Assembly: GCA_012184525.1 (NCBI GenBank)
Contig: WOFQ01000037.1
Coordinates: forward strand, 292,728-356,727
DNA from: Xenoacremonium recifei
Taxonomy: Eukaryota; Ascomycota; Sordariomycetes; Hypocreales; Nectriaceae
DNA length: 64,000 bases
Direction of reading: 5' to 3'
Both the position numbers and the translations under genes were made by a program. A model generated the notes under the pieces. The model made no database searches and was not told the origin of the DNA. It was given only the letters and a program-made list of their open reading frames with translations. Shown one piece after another: positions 47,347-58,959 of the stretch. Position 1 is the stretch's first letter. Every line of letters starts with the position of its first letter.

Positions 47347-48048
47347 TTCCTGGCCTTCCCGTTGACCTCTCCCGTGGCTTGGAATTTCAACCTCAGCACC
47401 TCTCAGCCGCTTTTGGCAGACGACCGAATATCAAGATGACCAAAACAACGCGCAACTTGCCACCATGATGGAATCTTCACATGGTTGTTCTTGTTCTAAT
47501 CGTGAATCGGGCTGTGCCAAGTGGCTACAGATGTCTCGAACAAATCACAGAGGCGGCACTCGATGCGAACCAGTGTTCGCATGTCACGCACCACACCAGC
47601 ATCTACAGACTTACATGCAGGGTCGATCCAAATTCAGCTACCGAAACTTCGACGCGTCTAGTCTGACGCGAGCATCAATGTTCCCATGACTTATCCAGTA
47701 GCTTACCCAAGATCTACCCCTCCATCTGCCCCTCCCCCACCAGCGCGTGCCTTTGATCGGTGAACTGCATCCAACGACCCCTCCTCGTGCCCGTCGTCCC
47801 CTTGCCCATTGCAGCCTTGTCCTCGATTTCTTGAAGCCTCGTGAGGCTTTTTGAATAGCATCCCGCCGTCGTGTGTTTATCTTCTGCACCACGTGGGACG
47901 CCAGCCGCGTTAGACTGAAATGAAGGCGGCGATATGTCGCAAAGAAAAGAGAGAAGCGCTCCCTCGGAGGAGTTTTGGCTCTTCAGACTCTATTCATCAA
48001 GGAAAAGCGACTCAGAGCCTGCAATAAAGCGCTTTTGGCATCGCAAGC
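47347..48048. other. Proximal upstream region of the GT4 gene
   Basis: No gene is seen. This is a likely promoter and 5' UTR, with pyrimidine-rich stretches near 47710-47830. Confidence 0.45.
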
Positions 48049-49623
48049 ATGTCGACAAAACTGCCGATGGGCTCATCGCCCTACCCCGAGCATGACCTGT
48101 CGACATTCCCGGAAGCCCTCAAGGGCAAGCGCATTCTACTCTGCACCGAGTCCTTTGGTCCCGTCAACGGTGTCAGTCGCACAACTTTGATGCTTGTCAA
48201 CCATCTGAGAGCCCATGGTGTGCAAGTTGCCGTTGTTGCGCCCCATAACCATACAAAACACAACACTTTCACGCCACCTCCTTCGCCCTCGCTCTCTCCA
48301 ATCGACAAACAGCCGGAGGTTCGCGTTACGGGCTATCCGCTACCTTTCAACCCAGAACTTTCCATCGTCTATCCGGTGCGAAACTCCACCCTCTACTCTC
48401 GGACGTTTGGGAGCGACAGCCCCCCGGATCTCATCTACCTCGCGTCTCCCGCTAGTTTGGGCTTTCAAGTTATGCTTCAGCTGAGACAACAGCCTAAAGA
48501 AAACCAAATACCCGTCATCTGCAACTTTCAAACCGATCTCGCAGGATACTGCTCTATTCTTTTCCCAGCTCCTCTAAGCCATGTCGCAGTATTTGCTTTC
48601 GCGGCAGTGCAAAGCTACCTGTTTCGCCATGCCTCAGTCAAGACCATCTTTTATCCTTCAAAGTTCGTGCGACGTTACCTCATCAGCCAGAAAGTTCAAG
48701 AACAGAAACTCGAGGTATTGACAAGAGGTGTGAACACGGATCTTTTCAAGCCGACAATGCGAAGCGAGGCGCTGCGACGCGAAATCGCGCCCAATGGAGA
48801 GATTATTTTCGTTACAGTCTCACGCATTGCTGGCGAAAAAGGCTTCGACTTTCTAGCACAGGCTGCAAAAGAACTCGACTCTCGAGGAGTGGACTTCAAA
48901 CTCTACATCGTGGGCGGCAACCGGAATCCTGATGTGGAGAAGGAGGTTCAGGAGTTGTTTGATCCCCTCAGAGAGCAAGGCAAAGTAATCTTTGCCGGCT
49001 TCAAGGTGGGAGAAGACCTGGCGACAGCCTATGCCACTGGCGATGTCTTCCTTCACTGCTCGGTGACGGAAACATTCGGACTGGTTGTGCTCGAGTCAAT
49101 GGCCAGCGGTGTCCCTGTCATTGCACGAGACGAAGGAGGCCCGTCTGACATTGTGCAGCATGGTGAGACTGGTTTCCTGATCCCACCTAACGACCTCGAT
49201 GGCTTCGTCACCAAGGCGATGAAGCTCGCTCAAGATCATAAGCTGCGCTCACGCATGGGACTTGCAGCGCGATCTGCCGCTTGCGAGGCCACGTGGGAGA
49301 AGATCAACAATAAGGTTGCCTGGCGCATGGTCGACACCATCGCTGAGAGGCAACGCGAGAAGAACCAACCACAGTCGTCCCAAGCAACCGCCATCAACTC
49401 CACGACACAGCAACTCATCCCGATTTACGGCTGGCTTATGATGAACGATGCATTCCGTGAGATCTTGACGCGCCGCATCGTCGATGCTCGTCTGATGGGT
49501 GGCTTGGGTGTCATCATTTCCTTCTGGATGGTCACAGGCTGGTACATGGTCTTCATCGAATGCCTGCTTTGGGCTAAGGGCCGCCTTCGTGGTGCTGAGC
49601 GCCGTCTTTCAATTTCTTCTTAG
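48049..49623 (+). CDS. Glycosyltransferase family 4 (mannosyl/glucosyl-type)
   Basis: A single exon of 524 residues from an ATG at 48049. The N-terminal Rossmann half begins I-L-L-C-T-E-S-F-G-P-V-N-G-V-S-R-T, the acceptor-side loop typical of GT4 enzymes related to MgtA and SQD2. The donor-binding half has V-S-R-I-A-G-E-K-G, and the E-x7-E motif is seen as E-T-F-G-L-V-V-L-E (E341 and E349). A long hydrophobic stretch near the C-terminus (about 483-507) suggests membrane attachment, fitting transfer of a sugar to a lipid acceptor. Related enzymes use GDP-mannose, UDP-glucose or UDP-sulfoquinovose, so the donor is not settled. It is convergent with the membrane-protein gene. Confidence 0.9.
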   Translation: MSTKLPMGSSPYPEHDLSTFPEALKGKRILLCTESFGPVNGVSRTTLMLVNHLRAHGVQVAVVAPHNHTKHNTFTPPPSPSLSPIDKQPEVRVTGYPLPFNPELSIVYPVRNSTLYSRTFGSDSPPDLIYLASPASLGFQVMLQLRQQPKENQIPVICNFQTDLAGYCSILFPAPLSHVAVFAFAAVQSYLFRHASVKTIFYPSKFVRRYLISQKVQEQKLEVLTRGVNTDLFKPTMRSEALRREIAPNGEIIFVTVSRIAGEKGFDFLAQAAKELDSRGVDFKLYIVGGNRNPDVEKEVQELFDPLREQGKVIFAGFKVGEDLATAYATGDVFLHCSVTETFGLVVLESMASGVPVIARDEGGPSDIVQHGETGFLIPPNDLDGFVTKAMKLAQDHKLRSRMGLAARSAACEATWEKINNKVAWRMVDTIAERQREKNQPQSSQATAINSTTQQLIPIYGWLMMNDAFREILTRRIVDARLMGGLGVIISFWMVTGWYMVFIECLLWAKGRLRGAERRLSISS

Positions 49624-50177
49624 ATAAGCGAGGTGCATTATGAAGAGTGCATGAATGAGGGGTGTTTGGCGTAGATTGATGGCGTACTCAGACTAGTTGC
49701 TTTCACTCCTTTCTTTTGAGCTCTAGAACTTTCTTTTGTCTAGGGTTAGACCGTAATGATACCAATTGAATTGACTATAGATGATTAACGTATAACTTGA
49801 GTCTCATAATATACTGATTGAAATTGATCAAGGGTTGGCCGTTTCAAGTCCAGACTGCTCAGGATCATCCCCCTCTATCGTCTATCGAACCCGTGGTTGA
49901 AGAAGTGGGAAGCACGTCACGAAGTGAATAATCCCAGATGTGATGTTCAACAATATTGGTATCTCGAATGGAATTGAATCGAAAGAAGAATCTAAGGGAT
50001 ATGCCCGTAGAAGTCCTTCTGAATTAATGGTATATAGGGTAGCTCCAAACAGAAGACTGGCTGAATCTCCTTACACATAACCACACCGAGATCATGCCGA
50101 TACAAGGCTCGTTTCGAACGCAGCTCCTGGCCCGCATGTCTTCAGTGTCCCCCAAACTTCCTTCATCCGAATATCGC
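49624..50177. other. Convergent 3' intergenic region
   Basis: This AT-rich interval lies between two converging genes and holds both 3' UTRs. No gene is seen. Confidence 0.6.
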
Positions 50178-51178
50178 TTAGAACGTCTTGCCCCGGGACA
50201 CCTTAACAGCCTGCCTCCTCTTGTACATCTCCGCATACTGAATCCGCTCAAAGGTGCCGTAGCCATACGCAAGGATGCCAACTAACAACCAAACACCCGT
50301 GATGATCAGACCCACGGGGAAGATCATGAGCTGCACGCCAGGCAGGACAAAAGCGACGGTGCCGTTCTTGAGGCCGGCGACCTGCTCGTTGACGGCTTCC
50401 TGGGCGGCGGCGATGTCGGAGAGAACAACCTCTTTGGAGAAAACGCCGGTGATGAAGGAGGCTTCGTTTGCGGAGACGTTGGTGCTCAGAAGATCGCCGG
50501 ACGAGTTCTTGGCGGAGAGGGTGAGGATGGGCATGACGTAGGACTCAATATCGGCCCTGTGTGTAATTTGTTAGTTTTGAATACTAGGTTGAGGTTGGTG
50601 TTTGCTTACATCGACATATTGGCCTCCATCTTGGAACTGTCGATTTGTCCAACGAACATGTACGACCTCATCAGCGTTACGCTGTCCGCTCTTCGCGCGA
50701 GACTGGAACTGTTGCTCGCCGATTCGTTGACCTTCACCGGGGTCACCGTTGCTCCGTTATATCGCAGTGCAACCATGATATCTTCCGGTGGAATTCCAGC
50801 CCAAGCTCCTCTCGGTTCCGACACCTTGTACAGCCGCAGGTCTGCCTCAAACACTCCAGTATCCGTGCTTAGCGACGGCAAGTTGTAGCATATACATGTG
50901 CCGCTGGGATTTGAGGACTGTGGGAGAGATTCGAGTCTGCTTGTGCAAGCCGCATTCGTCAAGTCGTCCCATTTCGTCACGTTCAGGCTACCATCTGCAT
51001 TGAGGCCATCGGTGCTGTTCGTTGAAAAGGTTGCCGTTGATCGTCGTGAGAGCTGTTGAGAATATGGTCTGAAGAGAACATCTTCTGCCCGAAGGAAATG
51101 AAGGTGGTTGCCCGCGAGGGCTGTGGAGGTGTACGTGAGGGCCAGGAGGGCGTATTTGACGTTGAGCGTGAAAGTCAT
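50178..51178 (-). CDS. Type I membrane protein of unknown function
   Basis: Minus-strand exons 51178-50610 and 50556-50178 give 315 residues. A signal peptide (M-T-F-T-L-N-V-K-Y-A-L-L-A-L, cut near A-L-A-G) leads to a luminal or extracellular domain with three cysteines (A-A-C-T-S, C-I-C) and several N-x-S/T sites. A single long hydrophobic segment near residues 255-285 follows, with a short basic cytosolic tail (M-Y-K-R-R-Q, K-V-S-R-G-K). The ATG at 51178 starts the signal peptide; the upstream open frame lacks an ATG. The intron (GTAAGC to CACACAG, 53 bp) keeps frame. I do not recognise the family. A vacuolar, ER or plasma-membrane role is possible. Confidence 0.8.
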
Positions 51179-54100
51179 GATTGCGGTGGTCGTGATGGAG
51201 CGAGATTTGCGGTTCGACGTCAAAACTGGGTATATATGGCTGCAATTGTAGTCGAATCGCGAGATGTCGACTTCGGATATAAAGTATTATATATGAGATT
51301 CCGGCCGGCGGGAAGAAGGATATACGGTCCAGAAAAAGGGTATCGAGTGAGTGTAAGTGAGGCTGTCGGGTCGTCGGGTCCGATGCGCCTCTCGCGGCGT
51401 TGGGGTATCACAGAACGAACGGATGGACGAACGAGGTCGGACAAGAGAAGTCAGATCGCAACAACAAGAAGCGACAGGAAGAAGATGCAGAATGCGAGAA
51501 GGGAAAGAAGGGACCAGCCCAGTCACACTCGTTGGCCAAGACAAACAAACGACCTTGGGCCTGGACCGAGCAAAACGAACAGACGAGATTAATCCACCAA
51601 CATGCAGAAAGAACGGCGGAGGGGGGGATCAAAAGGGAAAAGTCGGGCCGGCCCAGACGGTGAGGTTCAGGCGCAGGCGGATGGCGGCACAAGGGAGGGG
51701 AGCCTCCATCGCCAAGGGCCAAAGCTCTCAAACGCACCGCAGTCTGCCATGTTGCTGGGTCCGTCGCATCGACCGATGATGCTACATCGGTGGTCTGGGA
51801 GCCAAGGAGCCTAGCTGCAGGGGTTCAGGCCGTCTTGGTGGCCGCTGGGACGGGAATGACGGCAAGGAGGACGCGTGCGTCTGCAAAGAAGAGCCTCCTA
51901 GTCTGGAGCAGCAAGCGCTAGGGTGGCCTCTGAATGGGCGCCGCATCTGACGATCAAGATGTTGAAGCTCTTCGTGCTGGAAGTCCACTGGCTCGCGGGG
52001 TTCGCGAGGCAGAGATGACAACTGGAGCACCCCATGGGAAGCCCCCATGGCGGCGCCTAAACCGATCAAAGGGTCCTGGGAGTTGACATCATGATCGTCT
52101 TTCATACTGCCAACTCCCACCAACTGCCGAAGATAAGCCAACTGCGTTGCTCACATGCCTTTCCGCGATGCTATGAGGGCATCACTGTCGCCTGTGTCTC
52201 ATCTCCGTCTCGTGTCGTAGACAATACCTCCTGGAAGGGTCCAGGCGGCTCTTGGAGCTTAGGGCGCCGCCAGGGGCGGAATGGCTGTGTCAGATCGGTT
52301 CGTGCTGCCGACAGGAGGCTTGGCCCGGGAGCCAGTCGCCACTTCAGCATTGGGCAAGGCTGGACAATAAGCTCATGGGGGGACGTTTCATGTTGAGGGC
52401 GGGAGCCCGCGACGCCGGTGACAATCAGGCTGGATCAGGTGGAGTTGGTGATGGAAAGAGGTGGCGGTACGCAGTCGACCCGATTGACCACATTCTTGGG
52501 CAAGATCATGAAATGAACACTAGCATCGTGGCCAATGCTAGTCTTTGTGGAAGCCGTCCTGATGGTGTTGATGATGAAGAGGAGAGGTTCTAAATCGTAG
52601 CTCTGTTCAGGGAGGCAACCTAACGCTGCGGCTCACCTCACCGTAACCACCTGCAGGTGCATCCCATCCACCACCCTGGCACCTGCCCTCCCTGAAGGGG
52701 CTAGCAGTCAGCAGGGAAGGTCCGTTCGTAGCGTCGCTAAACTCAGCCACAGGGCTCTCAACCCCCTGTACGGAGCATTGCCACCACGAATGCTTCCCAA
52801 AGCGTCACTTCTCTTCATGCATCCTCCCTCAATCCCTGCTTCGCCGCCGCGCTCAGATACCCTCAGATCCCGCGCATGGACTTCGCCTACAGGGGCCGGC
52901 CTCTGCCAGCGTCAGCCCATTAGCGGCTGGTGATGGCTTCATTCCCTCGCTGTGTAGCCTGTTCTCACCGGCTCGGTTACTCTCTGGCCTGGCGGACGAG
53001 GCGCTTGGGTTGTTTCAGCAGAGCCGGCTTCGCAACAGGGACACCGCCAACTGACGGTGGCTTTTTTTTTACTAGCATGTCACATCCCGCGCTGTCTCTA
53101 ACCCCCTGGCGTCTTTGGCGACCGTTTCTTTGGCCTCAGTCTCTTCCCTTGACGCCGATGACCTTTCGTATATAAACCACTGGGCAGCTAGAAAGCTCTT
53201 GGCACTCTCATCTCGCTATCGTTTCCGACCGGCAGCCCTACGGTGGCATTGGCCTAAAGCTTGGCAATGCTAAGCCTTCTGGTGAAACGCTCTTGCAACC
53301 CTCTGCGACACCGCTAGCCCTGCTTCAACCCCAGTGCCTCGGCTTCTACCGTATGATCGCCCGGACGAAACTCACAGAGTTGGATCTCGTCCCCCAGGAA
53401 ATCGATCAAACTCAACGAGCATGAATGGGTGTTTTATGACGGCGTGCCTGAAGCCGGAAGAGACAGCTGCCGAGAGACCAGCGTCAATGCGGCGATCAAA
53501 ACACCAACGAGGGAGGATGGCGTAAACAATTTCCTAGGGTAGTAGAGACTTTCCTTGACTCGTTCATGTTGTTTCATATCTTTCAAGGCACGTTTGACTT
53601 GCCGCAGTCCCTTCGCTGTACAGAGTAGCTTGGTCCTCCGTACAGACTCTGAAGCTCGGCTCACGTGCATCATTCACTGAAAGCTATCGGGTCCCTATAC
53701 AGAGTGAATTAACAGTCATAATAACTGTAGCAACTATTTCATGCTGCTAATTTCCTTGCTGTTCACGTCGTTATTCTCCTGAATACTGCCCGCAGCTCAA
53801 GCTTCAGAATAATGATAAGAACTCAAGTCTCCCTTCGTTTCCGGTGTTTCTTTGGCGTATTCCACTCCGACCTCGAGCGCTTTCGGAGTTACTATTAAAT
53901 CATGGTCGTAACCCTGGACGGGCGAATAACCAGAGCCTCCAGATGGAAGTCCAGTCCCCGAGAAACTAAGTATTAAATAGTTTCCTGCAATCCTACTAAC
54001 ATGTTCTGCTCCACGCATTTCTCTGGCTCTTGATTATGTGATCTACAAGCCAAGCCCGCGATTTGATCCTTCTTCCCCCGAGACGAGGGATGGACTAGAT

Positions 54101-54258
54101 TGTAGCGATCAGCCATTCGTAAACTCTACAGGTCAGGTGAACCACTTCGGTTTGAGGGCCCACGATGTTTCGCTTGAGAGGGTATTAAGAGCCGTCCTTG
54201 ATCGTGTACGTGACATGATGATTATTGAACATTAGGCACACACCAAATCCAGCTCGTC
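51179..54258. other. Long intergenic region, nothing recognised
   Basis: About 3 kb. The left 400 bases are the promoter of the membrane-protein gene. A TATATAA at about 53169 followed by a CT-rich stretch resembles a basal promoter, but no coding frame follows. Open frames are short or start with TTG/GTG. No repeats are seen. Confidence 0.45.
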
Positions 54259-55416
54259 ATGATGAGCCACCTTAGATGTCATGCCCGGATTTTTGGGGGT
54301 TTGACACCACTCATTTCGCGCACTGTTCCAAACAGCGCAATTCGAGTGCGAGACCAACGACGAAGTATTGCGACTCGCCAGACTCGCTTCCAGCTCAACA
54401 CCGGAGCCAGTATTCCCGCTATTGGTTTTGGTACTTTCCAGGATCCTGATGCCCAAGAAGATGCAGTCTCTCGTGCCCTCAAGGCAGGCCTCCGCCTGAT
54501 AGATACCGCAAGAGTCTACGACGTTGAGAAACAAGTGGGCAAGGGTATCAAGAACAGTGGCGTGCCTCGCGAGGAGATCTTCGTTGGCACCAAGTTGTGG
54601 TGCAACAGCTTTCATCCAGATGATGTTGAGAAAGCCTTGGATGAGTCGCTCGCGGACCTCGACACGCCGTATGTCGACCTCCTCATGATGCATTATCCCT
54701 GTACCTTTGCACGAGGCGCAGAACGATTCCCTAGAGATAGCGATGGCAAGATGATCCATGGAAAGACCACCTTCGTCGACACTTGGAAGGCTATGGAGGA
54801 GCTTGTCAAGACAGGGAAAACAAGAGCCATCGGTGTCTCAAACTTCGGCAAGGGAGAGCTTGAGACTCTGATCAAGGAATGCTCAACGGTGCGTACCATT
54901 TCTATTATGCTTGAGTTTTTGAGGCACAAATTTGGCTGATATAACGGTATACAGGTCCCAGCTGTTCATCAGATGGAATGCCACCCATATCTACAGCAAA
55001 AATCTTTCAATGAATGGTTGCGTTCGCAGGGAATCCATGTTATTCAGTTCAGTCCCTTGGGCAACATGAATGATTTCTACAGATCCACCGGATGGAGCAA
55101 AGAGGTCGCACACATGATGCGAGTGATTGAGCAGCCCCTTCTGAAGGAACTTGGTGCTAAGTATGGGAAGAGCCCCGTGCAAATAGTTCTGGCATGGGGT
55201 ATCAGTAACGGTCGCTCTGTGATTCCGAAGAGCACGATAGATTGGCAGATCAAGGAGAATGTTGAGGCTGACTTTGAACTCCATCCGGACGATATCAAGG
55301 CTATTGAATCATTGGACATCAAGGCGCGGTTCAATGACCCGAGCCTCGACTACCGGTGGAGGCTGTACAGTGACCTTGAAGGTATCGAGGGCACGATGGA
55401 TGGAAAGACACATTAA
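54259..55416 (+). CDS. Aldo-keto reductase
   Basis: Exons 54259-54888 and 54955-55416 give 363 residues. The barrel begins at about residue 43 (I-P-A-I-G-F-G-T-F). The catalytic tetrad is visible as D82 (L-I-D-T-A), Y87, K112 (G-T-K-L-W) and H145 (M-M-H-Y-P). G-V-S-N-F-G, Q-M-E-C-H-P-Y-L-Q-Q and V-I-P-K-S form the NADPH-binding side. The first 40 residues are Arg-rich with almost no acids, so a mitochondrial presequence is likely; two adjacent ATGs (54259, 54262) could start it. AKRs reduce aldehydes and sugars with NADPH. It converges on a sugar-transporter gene 388 bp away, which hints at carbohydrate use. Confidence 0.92.
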
Positions 55417-55804
55417 TTACTTGGTATAGAAGCCTCAGCTTGTTCCATTCTTTAGAAGTCCGGGAATTTTACAGTACTTGAATAGAAAAATAACCTTATG
55501 ATTGAGAACGGGATGAAACACTGTTAATATCGGAAAGTTATGGTTTTGAATCGAAGAATCGAAGTTTCGAATACGAAACCCGGTCAGAAAATGTCAAACC
55601 CGAGCTCTCTTCAAATATGTGATGAGAAATCCACATGAAAATGAAACTCTTAATATTTTCTTACGAAAGTTCCGAGCTGTTGCAACTTGATTGTGACTTG
55701 GTTATGCTAGTGTTAAGTAGAAGATTTGGAATTACCAGAAACCGCATTTCCAAAAGTTCCTAGCAGATAGCTATATGAAGCAAAAAATAGTTGAACTCGA
55801 GGCT
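55417..55804. other. Convergent 3' intergenic region, AT-rich
   Basis: This AT-rich interval holds the 3' UTRs of the aldo-keto reductase and the sugar transporter. No gene is seen. Confidence 0.6.
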
Positions 55805-57658
55805 TCAAGAGCTTTCGACGTGGTGCGGAGCTTCAATGTCAACACCAAATTCCTTAGGCCCCATACCAGTCTCGTGCATCTCCTCCTTAAGTCTGGCGAA
55901 TGTCTTCTCAGCATCCCATGCCCAGGGAGTTGGGGCAGCAAAGAGCAGGTCCATTTCCTCAAGCGTCCTCTGGTTAGACTCGGGATATAAAGCGTAGACT
56001 TTCTTGTTGTTAGTACTTGTTACCAAAAGAACGTCTAGGATACTCTTACCAATTGGAATGCTGAGGACATTGACAACAGCAAATATGTACATCATTTTCT
56101 CGTTAATCGCGCTCACAATATACGGAAGCAGTAGAGTGAGTGTTCTGTGAGAGCGTCAGCTAGACTCACGCCTAAGGTTTTCACAATGCTTACCCATTTC
56201 CGATACTCCATCCCACAACACCCCAAGAGTTTCCTTTGGCACGAATATGGATTGGGAAAATCTCAGCAGGGTAAAGCCATGGAACTGTGAGCCAAGTGGC
56301 CCCGAAAATGAATGTATAAAGGTAGACCATAGACGCTGCTGCGTCTCCCCATTGATTAGCAACGCTCACGTTACCATCTGCTCTCGCATCGAGACCGCCT
56401 CGGGAAAGACCTCCTACGAGGAACATAGCAATGGCTTGTCCGACAGAGCCCCAGTATAGAGTCCATCGTCGCCCGATCCGATCGATTGTCAAGACGCAAA
56501 TGAGGGTGGAGAACATGTAAAAGATGTTGTTCAATCCGGAAACCCATTGGGTCTTTGAAGAGCCAAAGCCAGCAATGTGGAAGATGGCTGTAACATGAGG
56601 TTAGAAATGATGAACAGAAGAATTTGGGGTTTGGTAGCTTACTTGGTCCATACATGGTCACTCCAGCAATGCCAGTCCAGCATTGGATGATCTGCAGCCA
56701 AATGACGAGTTGAACTCGGCGTCCGGTGTGTAGCCTTCCTGATTTGAGGCCAAAAAGCATATGGATGTACGATGTTCCACTCTCGGAACACCTCTCAAGT
56801 TCGATTGCATTGGAAATGTTGTGAACTTCTTCCTCTGCTACAGCGAAGCCTGCGGCTTCCTCGCCGTCTTTCGACCTCAGACGTGTTAGGATATAGAGGG
56901 CCTCGTCGTTTCGTCCAGCTTTAATTAGCCATCTTGGAGACTCGGGGAAGACCCAGCAAACTGCGAAGAGGATAAGAAGTGGGATGATTTGAAACGCGAT
57001 TGGGAACCGCCAACGGATTTGAGAGGTGCCGTTGTCGATAAAACTGACACCGTATGCCAGCCAATATGCCACCACGACGCCAAAGATGTTGAGAGTAAAC
57101 TCCATGGCAATGAAGGTACCTCGACTGCTATAGTCAGAGAGCTCAGATGCCCAAGCTGGAACGATGCCGTTGAGGATCCCGGTTCCGATGCCGTTCACGA
57201 ATCGCGAGCCTAGCATCCATGATGGGTTCATTGCTGCAGACTGGAGGGAAGCACCGAAGATAGCCCAGACTGCGCCCAGGCCAATAGTCCCAATACGTCC
57301 GTATCGATCGCCAAATGCACCGCCAGCAAGGCAGCCCACCATAGTACCGAGATAGAATATGGCCATGATGCCTCCTTGGAGAAGGGTCTTGGTGATGACA
57401 GGATTGTTCCCCGAGTCCACATAACCCAATCCCATTCGGTATATATAGTCTGGGCTCTGGTTGACACCGCCCATAAGTCCTTGATCGTAGCCTGGCAAGG
57501 GATGAGAACTTAGAATGTACTGTATGATGACGGAGAAACTTACCAAAAAAGAATATGGACATGCCGGCCAGGACGTTGACAGCAATAAGGAGTCGACGGT
57601 TGCGCAACCTCGCCGCCACCATCCAGGATTTGGTCTGATCTAGGGTGAGGAAGGCCAT
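55805..57658 (-). CDS. MFS sugar transporter (sugar porter family)
   Basis: Minus-strand exons 57658-57544, 57491-56643, 56587-56194 and 56144-55805 give 565 residues, the normal length. The three introns are 49-55 bp. Signatures include G-Y-D-Q-G-L-M-G-G after TM1, D-R-Y-G-R in the first loop, P-E-S-P-R-W-L after TM6, D-R-I-G-R-R in the second half, V-P-W-L-Y-P-A-E-I-F-P in TM10 and Y-P-E-S-N-Q-R-T-L-E-E at the end (PETKG-type motif). These proton symporters or facilitators bring hexoses, pentoses, disaccharides or polyols across the plasma membrane; the substrate cannot be assigned. The ATG at 57658 is the first in frame. Confidence 0.93.
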
Positions 57659-58925
57659 GATGCCAGGCTTAATAATTCAAAATTTCAAAGTCGATTATGC
57701 AGAGAAATTGAAGTGTGATTGCACGATGCAAATCTACGACCTATGTCTACTTCACGCGGGTGGATGCGTACGGGACTTATATATCATAGCAGTTCAGTGG
57801 GAGAATTACTCCGGAGGTCTTTAGTAATTCCTGAATATTCTTTAGCTGCCCATAACTTGTCCCATCGTTCCATATTTCATGGCGATGGCCGCAGTTCTGA
57901 AGCTAGTGGCTACCAAAACCTGGGGCCCCGGTTTCGGTCTTTGGGATTTCACGAGGAGTAGGAGGCTGGGCTGGGGTCCCCGTCCTCGCACCTTGGGTCA
58001 CTTGCAAAGGGAGAAGATCCCCTCGAGACGAGATTCAAGTCAAGCTGCACAGGGAGTGATTCCCTCGAGACGAAGGTGGAGATCCTCGTTGAGACCTGCC
58101 AAATCGGGGGGGAATACTGGTGCCTGCAAACTGCAGAGCAATCCTTCGACGGCTGCAGGGGTATGTATGTTGATTTGGCACTGCGGCAAACTTGGCCAAA
58201 TATTAATTGTCTTAAACTCCCTACCATAAATTTTAATGATATTAACCGAAGCCAATAGTTTTGATGACATCGCGACTGAAGACGTTTAAATTTATCCAGC
58301 ATGAGCAACTTAGTAAGGAGAAGTTGACGCCACATCGAGACAAACATTCTGAAGTGAGGCTATTGAAAAAAAAAGAACCAGAAATTATCAGCATCGTTAT
58401 GTACGACTCTTAATCAAGTTGGTCCTATTTCAAGTTGACTGGATAGATCGATGGACTTAAATTGGCCTCTGCAAGTAAATCGACCTGGGTTCGTCATCAT
58501 CTTGATCACGCGTATGCAAATGAGACTTCATTATGGAAAGTCGAATCGGATTTCCACCTATCGAGAAGTTGCGAAGAAAAAAAACCCAATATTTTTTTAT
58601 TGCAAAAAACAGCTGAAACTGTAGATGATTTGGTGCCTTTTAAGTACCTGTATGAACGAGGCTTCGGATGAGTCACGTGCCTGCGCGTCAGGTCGCGCTT
58701 CACGCCGACGTCATCTCGCGCCCACCGCCTGGACACGTTAAACCGTCGACCATCCATCCATCACATTTGCCTTCTAGCGCTAAATGCTCTGGATTCCAAG
58801 TGAAGGCCATCCGGAAATCCGATATTGCAATCTCTGGGTGCTATTTTCTCTTTTAGACACTGGTTTTCTTATTGCGACTTTTGACTCAGAATGAAGGTGT
58901 TTCACGGCGAATTCCACCAACAAGT
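57659..58925. other. Divergent intergenic region, sugar transporter / MLH1
   Basis: This separates two divergent genes by 1.3 kb. It includes a CTCGAGACGA pair (about 58023 and 58064) in a GC-rich stretch, and AT-rich runs at 58365-58600. No gene is seen. Confidence 0.5.
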
Positions 58926-58948
58926 TTAGACCAATATATATGGTCTAA
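58926..58948. repeat. Palindrome just upstream of the MLH1 start codon
   Basis: Perfect 8-base arms TTAGACCA and TGGTCTAA enclose ATATATA. It ends 11 bp before the ATG at 58960, so it is probably in the 5' UTR or at the transcription start. It could be a protein-binding site or an mRNA hairpin. Confidence 0.55.
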
Positions 58949-58959
58949 CATCCGCAGCT

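Noticed and set aside
51782..52141. 119-codon minus-strand frame in the 51-54 kb gap
   Set aside because: It starts with TTG, is Pro/Arg/Ser-rich and has no family resemblance.
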